From assembly GCA_035771175.1 (NCBI GenBank), contig JAYMFD010001271.1, forward strand, positions 124,001 to 188,000: a DNA stretch of 64,000 nucleotides, in the 5' to 3' direction. The DNA is from Paratinospora sagittata. Lineage: Eukaryota > Streptophyta > Magnoliopsida > Ranunculales > Menispermaceae. The position numbers were made by a program, and so were the translations under genes. Under the pieces are notes generated by a model. The model was given only the letters and a program-made list of their open reading frames with translations, did no database searches and was not told the origin of the DNA. Position 1 is the first letter of the stretch. Each line of letters opens with the position of its first letter. This document shows, in pieces, positions 10,341 through 20,700 of this stretch.

Positions 10341-11182
10341 GCTTCCATTGCTATTGTTTCCTAGACGGGTATTCGGGGTATAATCAGATAGCCATCGTCC
10401 AGGAAGATCAAGAGAAGACTACATTCACTTGCCTGTATGGTATTTTTACTTTTCGGCGCATGTCGTTTTGATTATGTAATGCACTGGCGACTTTTTAACG
10501 GTGCATGATGGCTATATTTTCTGATTTGATAGAGGGCATCATGGAGGTTTTTATGAACAAATTTTCAGTATTTGGGTCCTGTTTTGATCATTGTTTGCAT
10601 AACCTCTCCTTTGTGTTGAAGAGGTATGAAGAAACGAACCTTGTACTTAATTGGGAAAAGTGTCACTTCATGGTGCATGAGGACATTGTTCTTGGCCACC
10701 GAATTTCGTCTAAGGGCTTTGAGGTAGACAAGGCGAAGATTGTTACTACTGAAAAGCTTCCACATCCGAAGACTGTTAAGGACATAAGGAGTTTCTTGAG
10801 GCATGCGGGTTCCTATAGAAGATTCATCAAGGATTTTTTCAAGATTGCCAAACCTCTTTGCAACCTCATTGAGAAAGAAACCCTATTTGTGTTTGATGAG
10901 CATTGTGAGGAAGCTTTTGAGTTGATCAAGAAAGCTTTGATATTAGCACCTATTATGGTGATACCAAATTGGAGTGAACCGTTCGAGATCATGTGTGATG
11001 CGAGCGACTATGCAGTGGGAGCGGTTCTTGGGCAACAAAGAGAGAAGATGTTTCAGGCTATTTATTATTTGAGTAGGACACTTGATGGGGCTCAGCAAAA
11101 TTACGCAAGAATCGAGAAAAAATTACTAGTGGTGGTTTTTGCTTGTGATAAGTTTAGATCCTACATCATGGGGTCAAAGTGA
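10341..11182 (+). pseudogene. Athila A pol: RT palm/thumb and RNase H (N-terminal part)
   Basis: From 10341 to 10504 RT homology continues with stops (for example after CRMSF at about 10470). The open segment 10505-11182 contains MMAIFSDLIEG and then FMNKFSVFG at about 10552. In Athila B the same place reads FMDDFSIFG, so the catalytic Asp pair is lost. The thumb and connection (VLNWEKCHFMVHEDIVLGH) and RNase H (PFEIMCDASDYAVGAVLGQ, with catalytic Asp) follow. A frame change at about 11180 leads into the next segment. Confidence 0.88.
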
Positions 11183-12282
11183 TTGTCTATACCGACCATG
11201 CCGCCATCCGCTACTTGTTTGAGAAGAAGGATGCAAAGCCTTGGTTGATTAGATGGGTTCTCTTGCTTCAAGAGTTTGATATGGAGGTTAGGGACAAGAA
11301 AGGGAGTGAGAATGTAGTTGCGGATCACTTATGTCGGTTGCAACTAGATGAGCAAGATGATGGTGTGCCTATTTTGGAAACATTTCTAGATGAACAATTA
11401 TATGGGTTATTTGCCAAACTTCCATGGTATGCTGATTATGTGAACTACTTGGCTAGTGGTGTCTTGCCTCCGGATCTATCATATGCAAGGAAGAAGAAGT
11501 TTATACATGATGTGCGTTTCTATTTTTGGGATGAACCCTTGATATTTAAGAGGTGCAATGATCAACTGATAAGGAGATGTATACCGAAGGAGGAAGTGCA
11601 ATCCATTCTACATGATTGCCATTCGTCTCCATATGATGGTCACTTTGGGGCTTCAAGGACAACGACAAAGGTTCTTCAAAGTGAGTTATGTTGGTCTACA
11701 TTGTTTCGAGATAGTTATGAATTTGTGAAGACGTGTGACCGATGCCAACATCTTAGTACCATCTCTAGGCGACACGAGCTCCCTTTGACAAACATCTTAG
11801 AGGTGGAGCTTTTTGATGTGTGGGGTATTGATTTTATGGGCCCATTTCCCTCTTCGTGTGGCAAAACATATATACTTTTGGTAGTTGATTATGTTTCCAA
11901 GTGGTTCGAAGCTATAACTACGGAGACCAATGATGCTAAGGTGATGCTGAAGTTTCCACACAAGCAAATATTCACTAGATTTGGCACACCTAGAGCTATC
12001 ATAAGTGATGAAGGCACCCACTTTTGTAACAAATTATTCAATGCACTTCTTGCCAAGTATGGGGTGAAACATAAAGTAGCACTGGCATACCATCCTCAGA
12101 CCAATGGCAAAGCCGAAGTGAGCAATCGGGAAGTCAAGTAAATTTTGGAGAAGACCGTCAATGTCACTAGGAAGGATTGGTCTTTGAAGCTTGATGATGC
12201 TTTATGGGGGTATCGGACCTCACTGAAGACTCCTATTGGTATGTCTCCTTACTGCCTTGAATTACTGGATCAATTTATGTTT
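11179..12282 (+). pseudogene. Athila A pol: end of RNase H and integrase, 3'-deleted
   Basis: It opens [19 protein letters not shown] (end of RNase H). The integrase zinc-binding region follows ([13 protein letters not shown], then CDRCQ), and then the catalytic core with Asp in [10 protein letters not shown], Asp in [10 protein letters not shown] and Glu in [16 protein letters not shown] at about 12139 stands where Athila B has CAA. Homology continues to GMSPYCL near 12260 and then stops. The rest of integrase and the downstream region are deleted, and the 3' LTR starts at 12283. Confidence 0.9.
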
Positions 12283-13695
12283 TGATAGTTGCATATTTAG
12301 ACAAGTTTTAGGAGTGCTTTATAGTTGTTTTAGGATAATTTTTGCGTTAGTTGAGTGTGTTTATGTTAGTTTTGATTCATTTGTTAGTTTAGGAATAAAT
12401 TGGTTTTTATGCATTATTTCGGTTTGTTAATTTATATGCTGGATCAATTTATGTTTTGAGTGTTTGAATTACTTTTTTTTGTTTTGTTTTGTAGGTATTT
12501 AAATGTATGGAAGCGAGCATGAATGATGGACACAACATATGAGAAGCCTAGATGATGAGTCATGAAGAACCCAAGCCAAAAAGTAGAAGAAAATTGGTCA
12601 AGTCCACAAGAAGGAAATCAAAAGGAGCAAAAAGTGACTAAGCGCACAACACTGCGCACAAACAGTGCTCTGGGGGCCATAGCGCTCAACGCGGCGCCAG
12701 AGTGATCAGGAAAAGAAGGCTCTGAGCGCCGAGGAGCTAAAATTGCTTAACGGGGCACCGCGACGGCTGGTGTTTAAATGTTGCTAATTTAGGAACTTGA
12801 CGATGGTTTTTTGGCAACTTTGAAATTCTAATTGGACTTGACTTTGGGCACACAATATATGAATGTGGAGGGTTTTTTGAGAGGATATCTTGGAGAAGAA
12901 AGGCTTGACGACTGGAGTGAAGTGGAGAAGAACATCATAGACTATTCAAAATCTCTGCAAAACTCTAGTTTTATCTTTCCTTTGTTCTGTTTTGATGTTC
13001 TATTTTGTACTTTATATTTTTATGTCTTTAGTTATGAACTAAAACATTGTTTCTAGAAGATAGATGGATCCTAACTTTGATGATATGTTCTAGTTTAAAG
13101 TCTTAATTATTATTAATGGATTTGATATAGTTTATTTATATTTCTCCATTGTTAATGCTTTCATTCTCTTGATCAGGGATTGGATGATCTTAGTTCTAGA
13201 GTGCGGCACTCGACAGTGGGTACTTTGGATCGGATCAAAGGAAATATAGCCTAGGTAATCGTGAGACCGATAGGAGATTGAGACCCTTTGAAGTCATTAA
13301 AAGAAATCATAGATCTTATTGAGTTAGTAGGAATTAGATCTTTATCGATAGATCGAGATCAATTCCTATGAATATGCAATAACGCGACACTCGATAGAGG
13401 GTGTTAGAAACATTAGGATTTCTAGCTTATAAACTTAGTAAATACATTAATGATAAATAATTGGAAAGAACATAGTTGATAGTTAGGTGTAATTGATTCT
13501 TTAGATTATTTCTCTATTGATAATCTGTCGTTTTAATTACTGTTTAATTACTCAATCATTTGAATTCGATTGTCTAGATAAAATGAAGGTAAAAACATGG
13601 TAGCTAGTGTTCTAATTATCCCTGAGGATGACACTTGATTTCATCGATTTATATTATAACTTGACTGTTGTGCACTTGCGATAATTTCATGATCA
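12283..13695 (+). repeat. Athila A 3' LTR
   Basis: It is about 1.41 kb and matches 3008-4346. It retains an AT-rich promoter-like stretch after 12852 (ACACAATATATGAATG) that is deleted from the 5' copy. It ends GATCA before the TSD ACGCT. Confidence 0.93.
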
Positions 13696-13700
13696 ACGCT

Positions 13701-14832
13701 TACGATTTAGTAGTGCCCTTACTTTACTGTTCAGCAGGACGCTTATGCTTCATGAGCGCCCTCAAGGAACAAAACGACAAAGTTGATATTAAGCTTCAGG
13801 ACGCTAATTCAACAATGTTATTGTTCTGACACTGGCACTATTTTTGTTAACTTTTTCTGAATTGTATGAAAACTTTTCAGAACTTTTCAGATTCGTACAA
13901 CAACTTTTTGAACGTTCTAGTACCTTGTCAGAACATTCATTTTTTCGTGAATGATCAAATGATTTAGGTGCTATTGTCGTAATATGCACAGAGCTTAATC
14001 GATTCATTTCGGTAAATGTCCATTGCACCTCTGTTATTTCTATATATATATGTGTTGCTTTAGAGTAGATAAACAACGAATCATATACGAAAACTTATAT
14101 TCATTCAAAAACTTATTAATATTTTTCACTTGTACAAAAACTCTTTCAAAGTTAGTCGTCTTTCAATTGTGCTTGAACTTGCAATCATTTTGAAAGAAAA
14201 ACATCAAGTCTTCTGGATTGATTGATCTTCATTTTCATCATTTCCAAAATCCACTGAAGAAGACAAAAACTCTTTGAACCTATTTTTAGCCAAACTTCAT
14301 CATACATATTTTACTGAATATGTAGTAACAGAAGGTTCAATCCAAAGCTTTGTAAGTATCACTTTGATTCTGAGTAAAGGGAATTATATCTCATCGTGTA
14401 TTCAGTTCACAATGACTGGTTTATCACTGGGCTAAGAGCAAGTGTTGCTCAAAGCTGTAACGGTCCTCTCACACCCGAAAGTTGAGAAACGGTCTTCTCA
14501 CACCCGTAAGCTGAGAAAAGGTCTTCTCACACCCCTAAGCTGAGAAACGATAGTTCTCACACCCGTAGGTTGAGAAAGTGTACCAGTTTGATCTTCATTC
14601 GTAAGAAGGTCCATAGTGGAGTTTGAACAAATCCTAACTGAGGAGGTTAGGTAGTGGATGTAGGAGAGGCCGAACCATTATAAATCTTGATTGCGTTGTC
14701 TCATTTACATTTACTGTACCTAGTTGTTATACTTTGTTTAATCTGGTTTTATTAATCTGCACATATTTAAGAAAGGTTAAAATCTACTAAGTGTCCAATT
14801 CACCCCCTCTCTTGGACATATCTGGGCCAACA
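13701..14832 (+). repeat. C1 5' LTR, part 2
   Basis: This is the continuation of 2149-3007 after Athila A. It contains remaining AGGACGCT units (13715-13810), a candidate TATA stretch (about 14040-14051), tandem hairpins (14460-14580), the conserved GGCCGAACCATTATAAATC element near 14668, and the LTR end TGGGCCAACA. It matches 34741-35912. Confidence 0.9.
14460..14580 (+). repeat. Tandem hairpins TTCTCA...TGAGAA in the C1 LTR
   Basis: Four to five units of about 35 bases. Each forms a TTCTCA/TGAGAA stem around a loop like CACCCGTAAGC; one clear unit is 14495-14517. This is the counterpart of the array at 7570-7952, with a more uniform stem. Confidence 0.75.
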
Positions 14833-14834
14833 AT

Positions 14835-14846
14835 TGGTATAAGAGC
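14835..14846 (+). other. C1 primer-binding site (initiator tRNA-Met type)
   Basis: TGGTATAAGAGC follows the LTR end after two bases. It differs by one base from the usual TGGTATCAGAGC. Confidence 0.85.
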
Positions 14847-14885
14847 AGGTTAACCATCAAAGTATCTAACCATCTTTGATTAAGT

Positions 14886-15975
14886 ATGGTAGGACAAAAC
14901 AAAAGAAGTACTTACCTTTTAGGTGAAGGAAACTCCACCAATCGACCACCACTGTTCAAGGGAGAAACTATTCACACTAGAAAAGATTAGGTACTAACTA
15001 AAAGCCTAAAACTTAGAAATGTGGGATGTTGTGACAAACGACTGTCCAACACCTACTAAAATAGTAGATGGGGCTACTGTCTCGAAGGAACTAGACGAAT
15101 CGAGTACCAAGGAAAAGAAAAGAGAGTTATTAAATAACCAAGTCGTCAACATTTTGTTTTGCAGTTTATCCGTTGAAGAGTTTAACGGAGTTAGTGCGCG
15201 TGAAACCACTAAGGAAATCTAGAACAAGTTAGAGGTCACCCACGAAGGAACTTTGCAAGTTAAAAAGGCAAGGCTTCAACTGTTTGTTGAAAAATATGAG
15301 ACCTATAGGATGAAAGAAACTGATTCAATAACTGAGGCTATTGCTCGGTTTACAACAAATATCAATGAGATGAAGAACCTAGGAAAACCTTATGACCAAG
15401 AAGAAACTGTTAGAAAGTTTCTAAGAGCCCTACCCAGAGCATGGGAACTCAAGGCCACGACCATTTTAGAAGCAAAAAATCTGGCTGAATATACTTTTGA
15501 TGAATTATGCGGTTCATTAATGGTTTATGAATCAAAAATAAAAGATATGATGCGCCCAGTCGAGGTTGAGGAAAAAAAAAAAAATCTATTGCCCTCAATG
15601 TTGAAACTGATTTTAAAGATGACTCAGACTCAGAAGATGACATAGCTCTGTTATCTAGAAAGTTCAACAAGTTACTTAGGAGAAAGAGTAAGAACAATGC
15701 TTACTCAAGGTTTCACAAAGGAAAGAAACCCAAGTCTAAACCTATAGAGTTAATATGTTACGGCTGTAACAAACCAGGTCATGTAAAGAGTGAATGTCCC
15801 ATTAAGTATACAAAGAACACCAGCTCGTATAAAAAAGACAAGAAAGTTCTCAAAGCTACAAAGGATGATTCAAACTTAAGCAAAGATGAAGTAGATTCAG
15901 ATCACACTGCTGCATTGTGGTTAATGGCAAGCACAGAGGTAAAATTTGAACCCATCAATGAACTTAATGAGCTCT
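14886..15975 (+). pseudogene. C1 gag, N-terminal and nucleocapsid part
   Basis: The first ATG after the PBS (MVGQNKRSTYLLGEG) starts a copia gag of the UBN2 type. The core has SITEAIARFTTNINEMKNLGKP and KFLRALPRAWELKATTI. Premature TAG codons occur near 14988 and 15220, the second in EI*NKLEV where Trp is expected. A run of about 13 A at 15570 shifts frame. The restored frame carries a clean CX2CX4HX4C knuckle (15756-15797, CYGCNKPGHVKSEC). The frame runs into the Tekay insertion at 15976-15981 and resumes at 27005. Confidence 0.9.
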
Positions 15976-16689
15976 ATACTTGTGGCGACCCCGCACCCCG
16001 GACCACCAACCCCGCAAGCATTGGTGTGCGGAATGCCGGGGCGGGACGCCCGGCGTAGGCATCTCCAACCACTTCTCAACCTCCGTGAGGTGGTTGGAGA
16101 CCCTACGAGCCTTATCCCAAACAACGACATAATATAAAAAGGTACTAAACAAAACTACCAAGGTATTAATCATCCAAGATAAGAGATATCCATAAAAATG
16201 AACCATAAATAAAATCGTCATAATCCCTACAGTCCATCAAGATTGACATACACATAAAGTTCAAAACTATGGGTACAAAAAACCCTCTTATGCCCACTTG
16301 GTCTATCTAACAAGTTTCAACTCACACATACTGCAATGTGGTAAGTATTATAATTACATAGTCCAAAATATAATACATCATAATTTCAAACACAATTCAA
16401 TCAAAATGCCTCTCAACTCACATCGAGGTCTTGAATTCTCTCGCAGGCAAGGCCCTCAAGATATGACTACTCCTTTGCCCTTATTCGGAACAGAAGGACC
16501 TGAAAGAGGAAAATGAGGGTGAGCCAACGGTGCCCAGTGAATAGAATTCAAATATGCTATCAATACTCATCAATAAATATCATGCATGCATGTCAATCTG
16601 TAGCATGATTAAAAGCTCATAACATATAGATATCAAGCATTTATAATAAGTTCGATGCAAGTAAAAGCTCATCAATTTGGATCCACATT

Positions 16690-16795
16690 CCACATGCATT
16701 GGGGTTACTAGTGCATGTCTATTTCACCGTACCGTTGACCCAATCATGTTTACTTGGGGTTACTAGTGCACGTCTATTTCACGGTACCGTTCTCT
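16690..16795. repeat. Two-copy direct repeat in the T1 LTR
   Basis: Two copies of about 50 bases share TTACTAGTGCA and GTCTATTTCAC(C/G)GTACCGTT. The second copy contains the perfect palindrome ACGGTACCGT. The same pair occurs near 24635-24730 and 30175-30270. Confidence 0.8.
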
Positions 16796-18283
16796 TCCCC
16801 AAATATTTCTTTTTTAAAACCCTCTTATGACAAGGTTAAGTCCCCCTATTAGCTAGATAAATGGGCTCAACCAAAGTCATAAGGTTTTCTCAAATCAATG
16901 CATCATTCAAAACATTAGAACACATTCATGCTTTTAACATACAATATATATAAGTGATATGATGACATAAAAGATATAATCATAGATGAAGTCTACTCAC
17001 AACCAAGCCTCGCGAGAGTATCTAACCACACACGGACACCAAACCGAATCAATCCAATCAAGGTCCTGAAACATTCATCAATATCCAACCATACATCAAT
17101 TTCTATGCTCAATCACATAGACATTACACATCAACCCTAAATCAGCCCACATATAGACAATAGGCCTAAATCCCATCTAATCCCACCATTCAACTCAAAT
17201 CACATAATTTAGGCCTCTAATGCATAGTTCTCATTCATAAACCATTCTATTATTCAAAAATACTGATTTTCAAATCCTTAGGCATAAACATGCTCAAATT
17301 GGGCCACTTGATCACAAGTAGGCATAACCCATGATATGGTCACAACCACCAAATCAGTAGCATAATCAACCCTAATCATGCTTAATTTAACATAAGTTGC
17401 ATCAATTTAATGATTTTAGGCCAAAAGCATCAAAAGCCCTAAAATATGAAATTTTCCATACTTAAGGCCATATTGCCGATTTACATTAGGTCACCATGTT
17501 CAGCCATGTATATCACTGATTTTGCATCATGGGTTCATCAACAATGGCAACTAGGTCAAAATAGTTGACATGCAAGCTATTTGGAAAGGTCTAAGTTCAT
17601 ATTCTAAATTTAGGTCTAATACAACCAACCCTACCAATTCTTCATTTAATATTCTGTTCAGATGTATCAATATTCCAACAAAACTATTTAATCACAAAAT
17701 CAACCGTACAGATTGAAGTATGTTGAGAACCAAACCTTCTGTCCAAAAATCAGCTCAATCCAACTGTGGACCGACAGGATAAGCCGCTTTGATGAACCAG
17801 TCTCTAATAAGATAATTTATCCTTTCCTGCAGCAAATACTCAAACTCAGATGACTATATCACACAACATACTTAATCCATAAACATCTCCACCATTTCTA
17901 ATGCAGGAAGCTAGTTGTAAAACACATACCCAAATATCATATCCATCAAACGGTAGATTTAGGAGATCTATTAGTTTGAACGAAACTGCATGATAAATCA
18001 AGACTTTCCGACCAGCTTTGTTTGAGAGGTTATATCTCTTAGACGAAAACTCTAATCAAGGTCACCACCGACCAGAATGAATAACCATAAGCCACGAACT
18101 TGCTGACAAATTTTGTGCTTAATCGGACCATAGATCCTAAAGATCCAACTCTTTGATGAAAACATTGCAGAGATTTTCTTCAAAGCAACTCCCTCTTTCT
18201 TTCTCTTCTTCTTTCCTTTCTTTTCTTTTATCCTTTCTCTCTACTCATCTCACCCTTTAAGACTTCCTTGGGGAAGAGAAGTA

Positions 18284-18580
18284 GGGCATGGGACACTTGT
18301 CCACTCTCATGCACCAACCTTGACATGTGTTGGAGAGGAGAAATGGGGCATGGGACACTTTTCCATTTTCATGCACCAACTTGACATGTATTGTAGAAGA
18401 GAAATGGGGCATGGAACACTTGTCCATTCTCATGCACCAACTTGACAAGTGTTGGAGAAGAGAAAGGGGGCATGGGACACTTGTCCATTTTCATGCACCA
18501 ACTTGACATGTATTGGAGAAGAGAAATAGGGCATGGGATACTTGTTCATTCTCATGCGCCAACTTGACATGTGTTGGTCT
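18284..18580. repeat. Minisatellite in the T1 3' LTR (about 60-bp unit)
   Basis: About five units share GGCATGGGACACTTGTCCA, TCATGCACCAACTTGACATG and TGTTGGAGAAGAGAAA. The corresponding arrays are at 26218-26640 and 31755-32055, with different unit numbers. Confidence 0.85.
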
Positions 18581-18943
18581 CATACTACCCATACCAACCA
18601 CATGTACTTTAACCAATCTCATGCTCCCATGTATTTTAAATGTCCAATCCATTTAATACACCAAATTTTCATTTTCATTTATCCTTTTATTCAATCAATC
18701 CTAACGCATATCAATTCATGGTTTAATGGGCCCATGCATAAACAATAACATATGCATTATACTTTAATTGAGCATGACCCATATACAATTTATGATGCAC
18801 ATATTTATATACATTATCAAACATCAAATATACAAACATTAAACAACCATCAAACAACCACCAAACATATCAAGGCAAACATAGAGTTTGGGCAAAATGC
18901 AATTGGGTTATGGGCTAGATGAAATAATTTTTGGGGCGTCACA

Positions 18944-18956
18944 TCACACCCACCTT
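18944..18956 (-). other. T1 polypurine tract
   Basis: On the minus strand AAGGTGGGTGTGA abuts the 3' LTR start TGTGACGCC. It is purine-rich and in the expected position for plus-strand priming. Confidence 0.75.
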
Positions 18957-18969
18957 AGAATGAACTTCG

Positions 18970-20300
18970 TCCTCGAAGTTTTAAGGTTAAGAAATTACCT
19001 AAGCCCATGAACTCGGCAAAGTGCTCCATCATGTAGTCCTCACGCTCCCAAGTAACCTGCTCCTCGCCATGGAACTGTCATCTCACCTTAACCATCGGAA
19101 TCTCGCTGTTACATAACCTCTGGACCTTCCGGTCAAGTATCTAAATAGGTTCCTCATCATAAGTCCCATCCTGCCTTAGCTCAATGTTCCTCCAGTCCAA
19201 GACGTGATCAAAATCACTCTTGTACACTCTCAACATTAACACATGAAAGACATTGTGGACTGCTGCTAACTGAGGTGGCAATGCTAATCGGTAAGCGACG
19301 GGGCCAATTTGTTCTAAAATCTCGAACGACCCAATAAATCTCAGAGCGAGCTTGCCTTTTATCCCAAATCTCGTCTGGCCCTTCTAAGGTGAGACCTTCA
19401 ATAAAACTTGGTCACCCACCTCGAACTCTACGGACTTCCTCTTAGCATCAACCTAGCTCTTCTGCCTGTCTTGGGCTTCCTTCATATTATGCTTGATCAT
19501 CTTAATCTTCTCTGTGTGTTCTTGTACAAACTCTGGTCCCATCACTGCAATATCCCCTACCTCCATCCAACAGACCGGAGATCTACATGGTCGACCATAC
19601 AATGCCTCAAAAGGAGCCATGCCAATACTGGACTGATAGTTGTTGTTGTATGGGAACTCACACAAATGTATGTACTCCTCCCAGTTACCACTGGACTCAA
19701 GGACACAAGCTCGAAACATATCCTCCAAAATCGATATCAACCTCTCAGACTGGCCATCCGTCTAAGGGTGAAAAACGGTACTGAGATCTAGTCTAGTGCC
19801 GAGCTGCCTCTGCAACCCCTGCCAGAATACCGATGTAAACCTCAGATCCCTATCTGACACAATCGAAACTGGTACTCCATGTAATCTGACTATCTCCCAC
19901 GTATAAAGTCTTCTTAGCTTGTCCATAAAATCCCTAGTGTTCACCGGTAGAAAGTGATCGGACTTAGTCAAGCGATCAATAATAACCCAAACAACATTAT
20001 GTCTCCTCGAGGTGTTGGGTAATCTCATAACAAAGTCCATAGTGACATGCTCCCACTTCCACTCAGGAATGAAAAGCGGTTGCATCTTCCCTCCAGGCCT
20101 CTGATGCTCAACTTTGACCCTCTGACAGATCTCACACCTTTGAATGAACTGAGCTATCTCTCTCTTCATGTCGGGCCACCAATACATTCTTTTCACATCA
20201 TGATACATCTTGGTTCCGCCAGAATGAATAGCATAATGAGATCTGTGAGCCTCTTGGAGAACACTCTGTCTTAGTCGTGGATCTGCGGAACCCATAAGCG
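18970..20300 (-). pseudogene. T1 integrase with C-terminal chromodomain
   Basis: Zinc-binding region: EAHRSHYAIHSGGTKMYHD then CEICQRVKVEH (about 20240-20105). Catalytic core: Asp in HVTMDFVMRLPN, Asp in SIVSDRDLRFTS and Glu in TDGQSERL. A TAG just before TDGQSER (about 19764) stands where Gln is usual. The open segment 19740-19453 carries the end of the core (CEFPYNNNYQSSIGMAPFEAL, YGRPCRSPVCW). After a further stop, the GPVAYRLALPPQL region and a chromodomain-like stretch (DEEPI, then VKVRxQFHGEEQVTWE) run to about 18985. Chromodomains in this lineage are thought to direct insertion into heterochromatin. Confidence 0.92.
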
Positions 20301-20700
20301 TCCCCTAAATCTCAAGGCACCATCAAATGACAAGTGCCAATCAGTAAAATCACTGCTCTCAGCCCAAGACTTGTACATCACAAAATCAACGTCAAGTCTC
20401 TGTTGGTCAATCACCTCCTGGACCTGTGTAGGCTGAGCTCTCAGCTGAGCACATATCACAATCTGATCTGAAGGGGTAGCACATATACTCATAACCGTAG
20501 CCGCCTCAAGTAGTCTCCACTCATGAGACATCTGGCGTGCTACCATAACTGTCTCTACCCGCTTCCTGCTCAATGCATCAGCCACTACTTTGGCTTTACC
20601 TGGGTGGTATTCTAATGTAAAATCATAGATAGTCTTTGAGGAGCTCTAACCACCTTCTCTGCCTCATGTTCAATTCCTTCTGAGAGAAAAATACTTGAGG
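20271..20700 (-). pseudogene. T1 end of RNase H and linker to integrase
   Basis: This connects RNase H (ending KYF near 20690) to integrase. A lost base in a T-run at about 20688 shifts the frame, in which [20 protein letters not shown] can be read. A second shift leads to YHPGKAKVVADALSRK (the usual end of RNase H) in the open segment 20585-20271. Another shift at about 20280 leads into integrase. It looks like a few small indels in an otherwise conserved gene. Confidence 0.88.

Larger units (their letters stand above)
3008..13695 (+). mobile_element. Athila A, Athila-type Ty3/gypsy element
   Basis: It starts TGATAGTTGC and ends GATCA, and is flanked by ACGCT at 3003-3007 and 13696-13700. 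It has two LTRs, a tRNA-Asp-like PBS at 4353, and Athila-type gag and pol. Sequence between mid-integrase and the 3' LTR (about 2.2 kb in its relative Athila B) is gone. The gag holds a solo copia LTR (5226-8170). The element is inserted in the 5' LTR of C1 and so is younger than C1. Confidence 0.95.
15981..18943 (-). repeat. T1 3' LTR
   Basis: About 2.96 kb. It matches 23915-26999 and 29501-32419 throughout. It contains a duplicated unit with CACCGTACCGTT near 16690-16795 and a minisatellite at 18284-18580, and ends beside the PPT. It has fewer minisatellite units than the 5' LTR. Confidence 0.95.

Noticed and set aside
15570..15583. Programmed frameshift site in C1 gag
   Set aside because: No downstream structure is obvious, copia elements usually have one frame, and other stops show the gene is decayed.
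19408..19791. Plus-strand 127-codon ORF
   Set aside because: It lies antisense to T1 integrase, whose motifs on the minus strand are clear.
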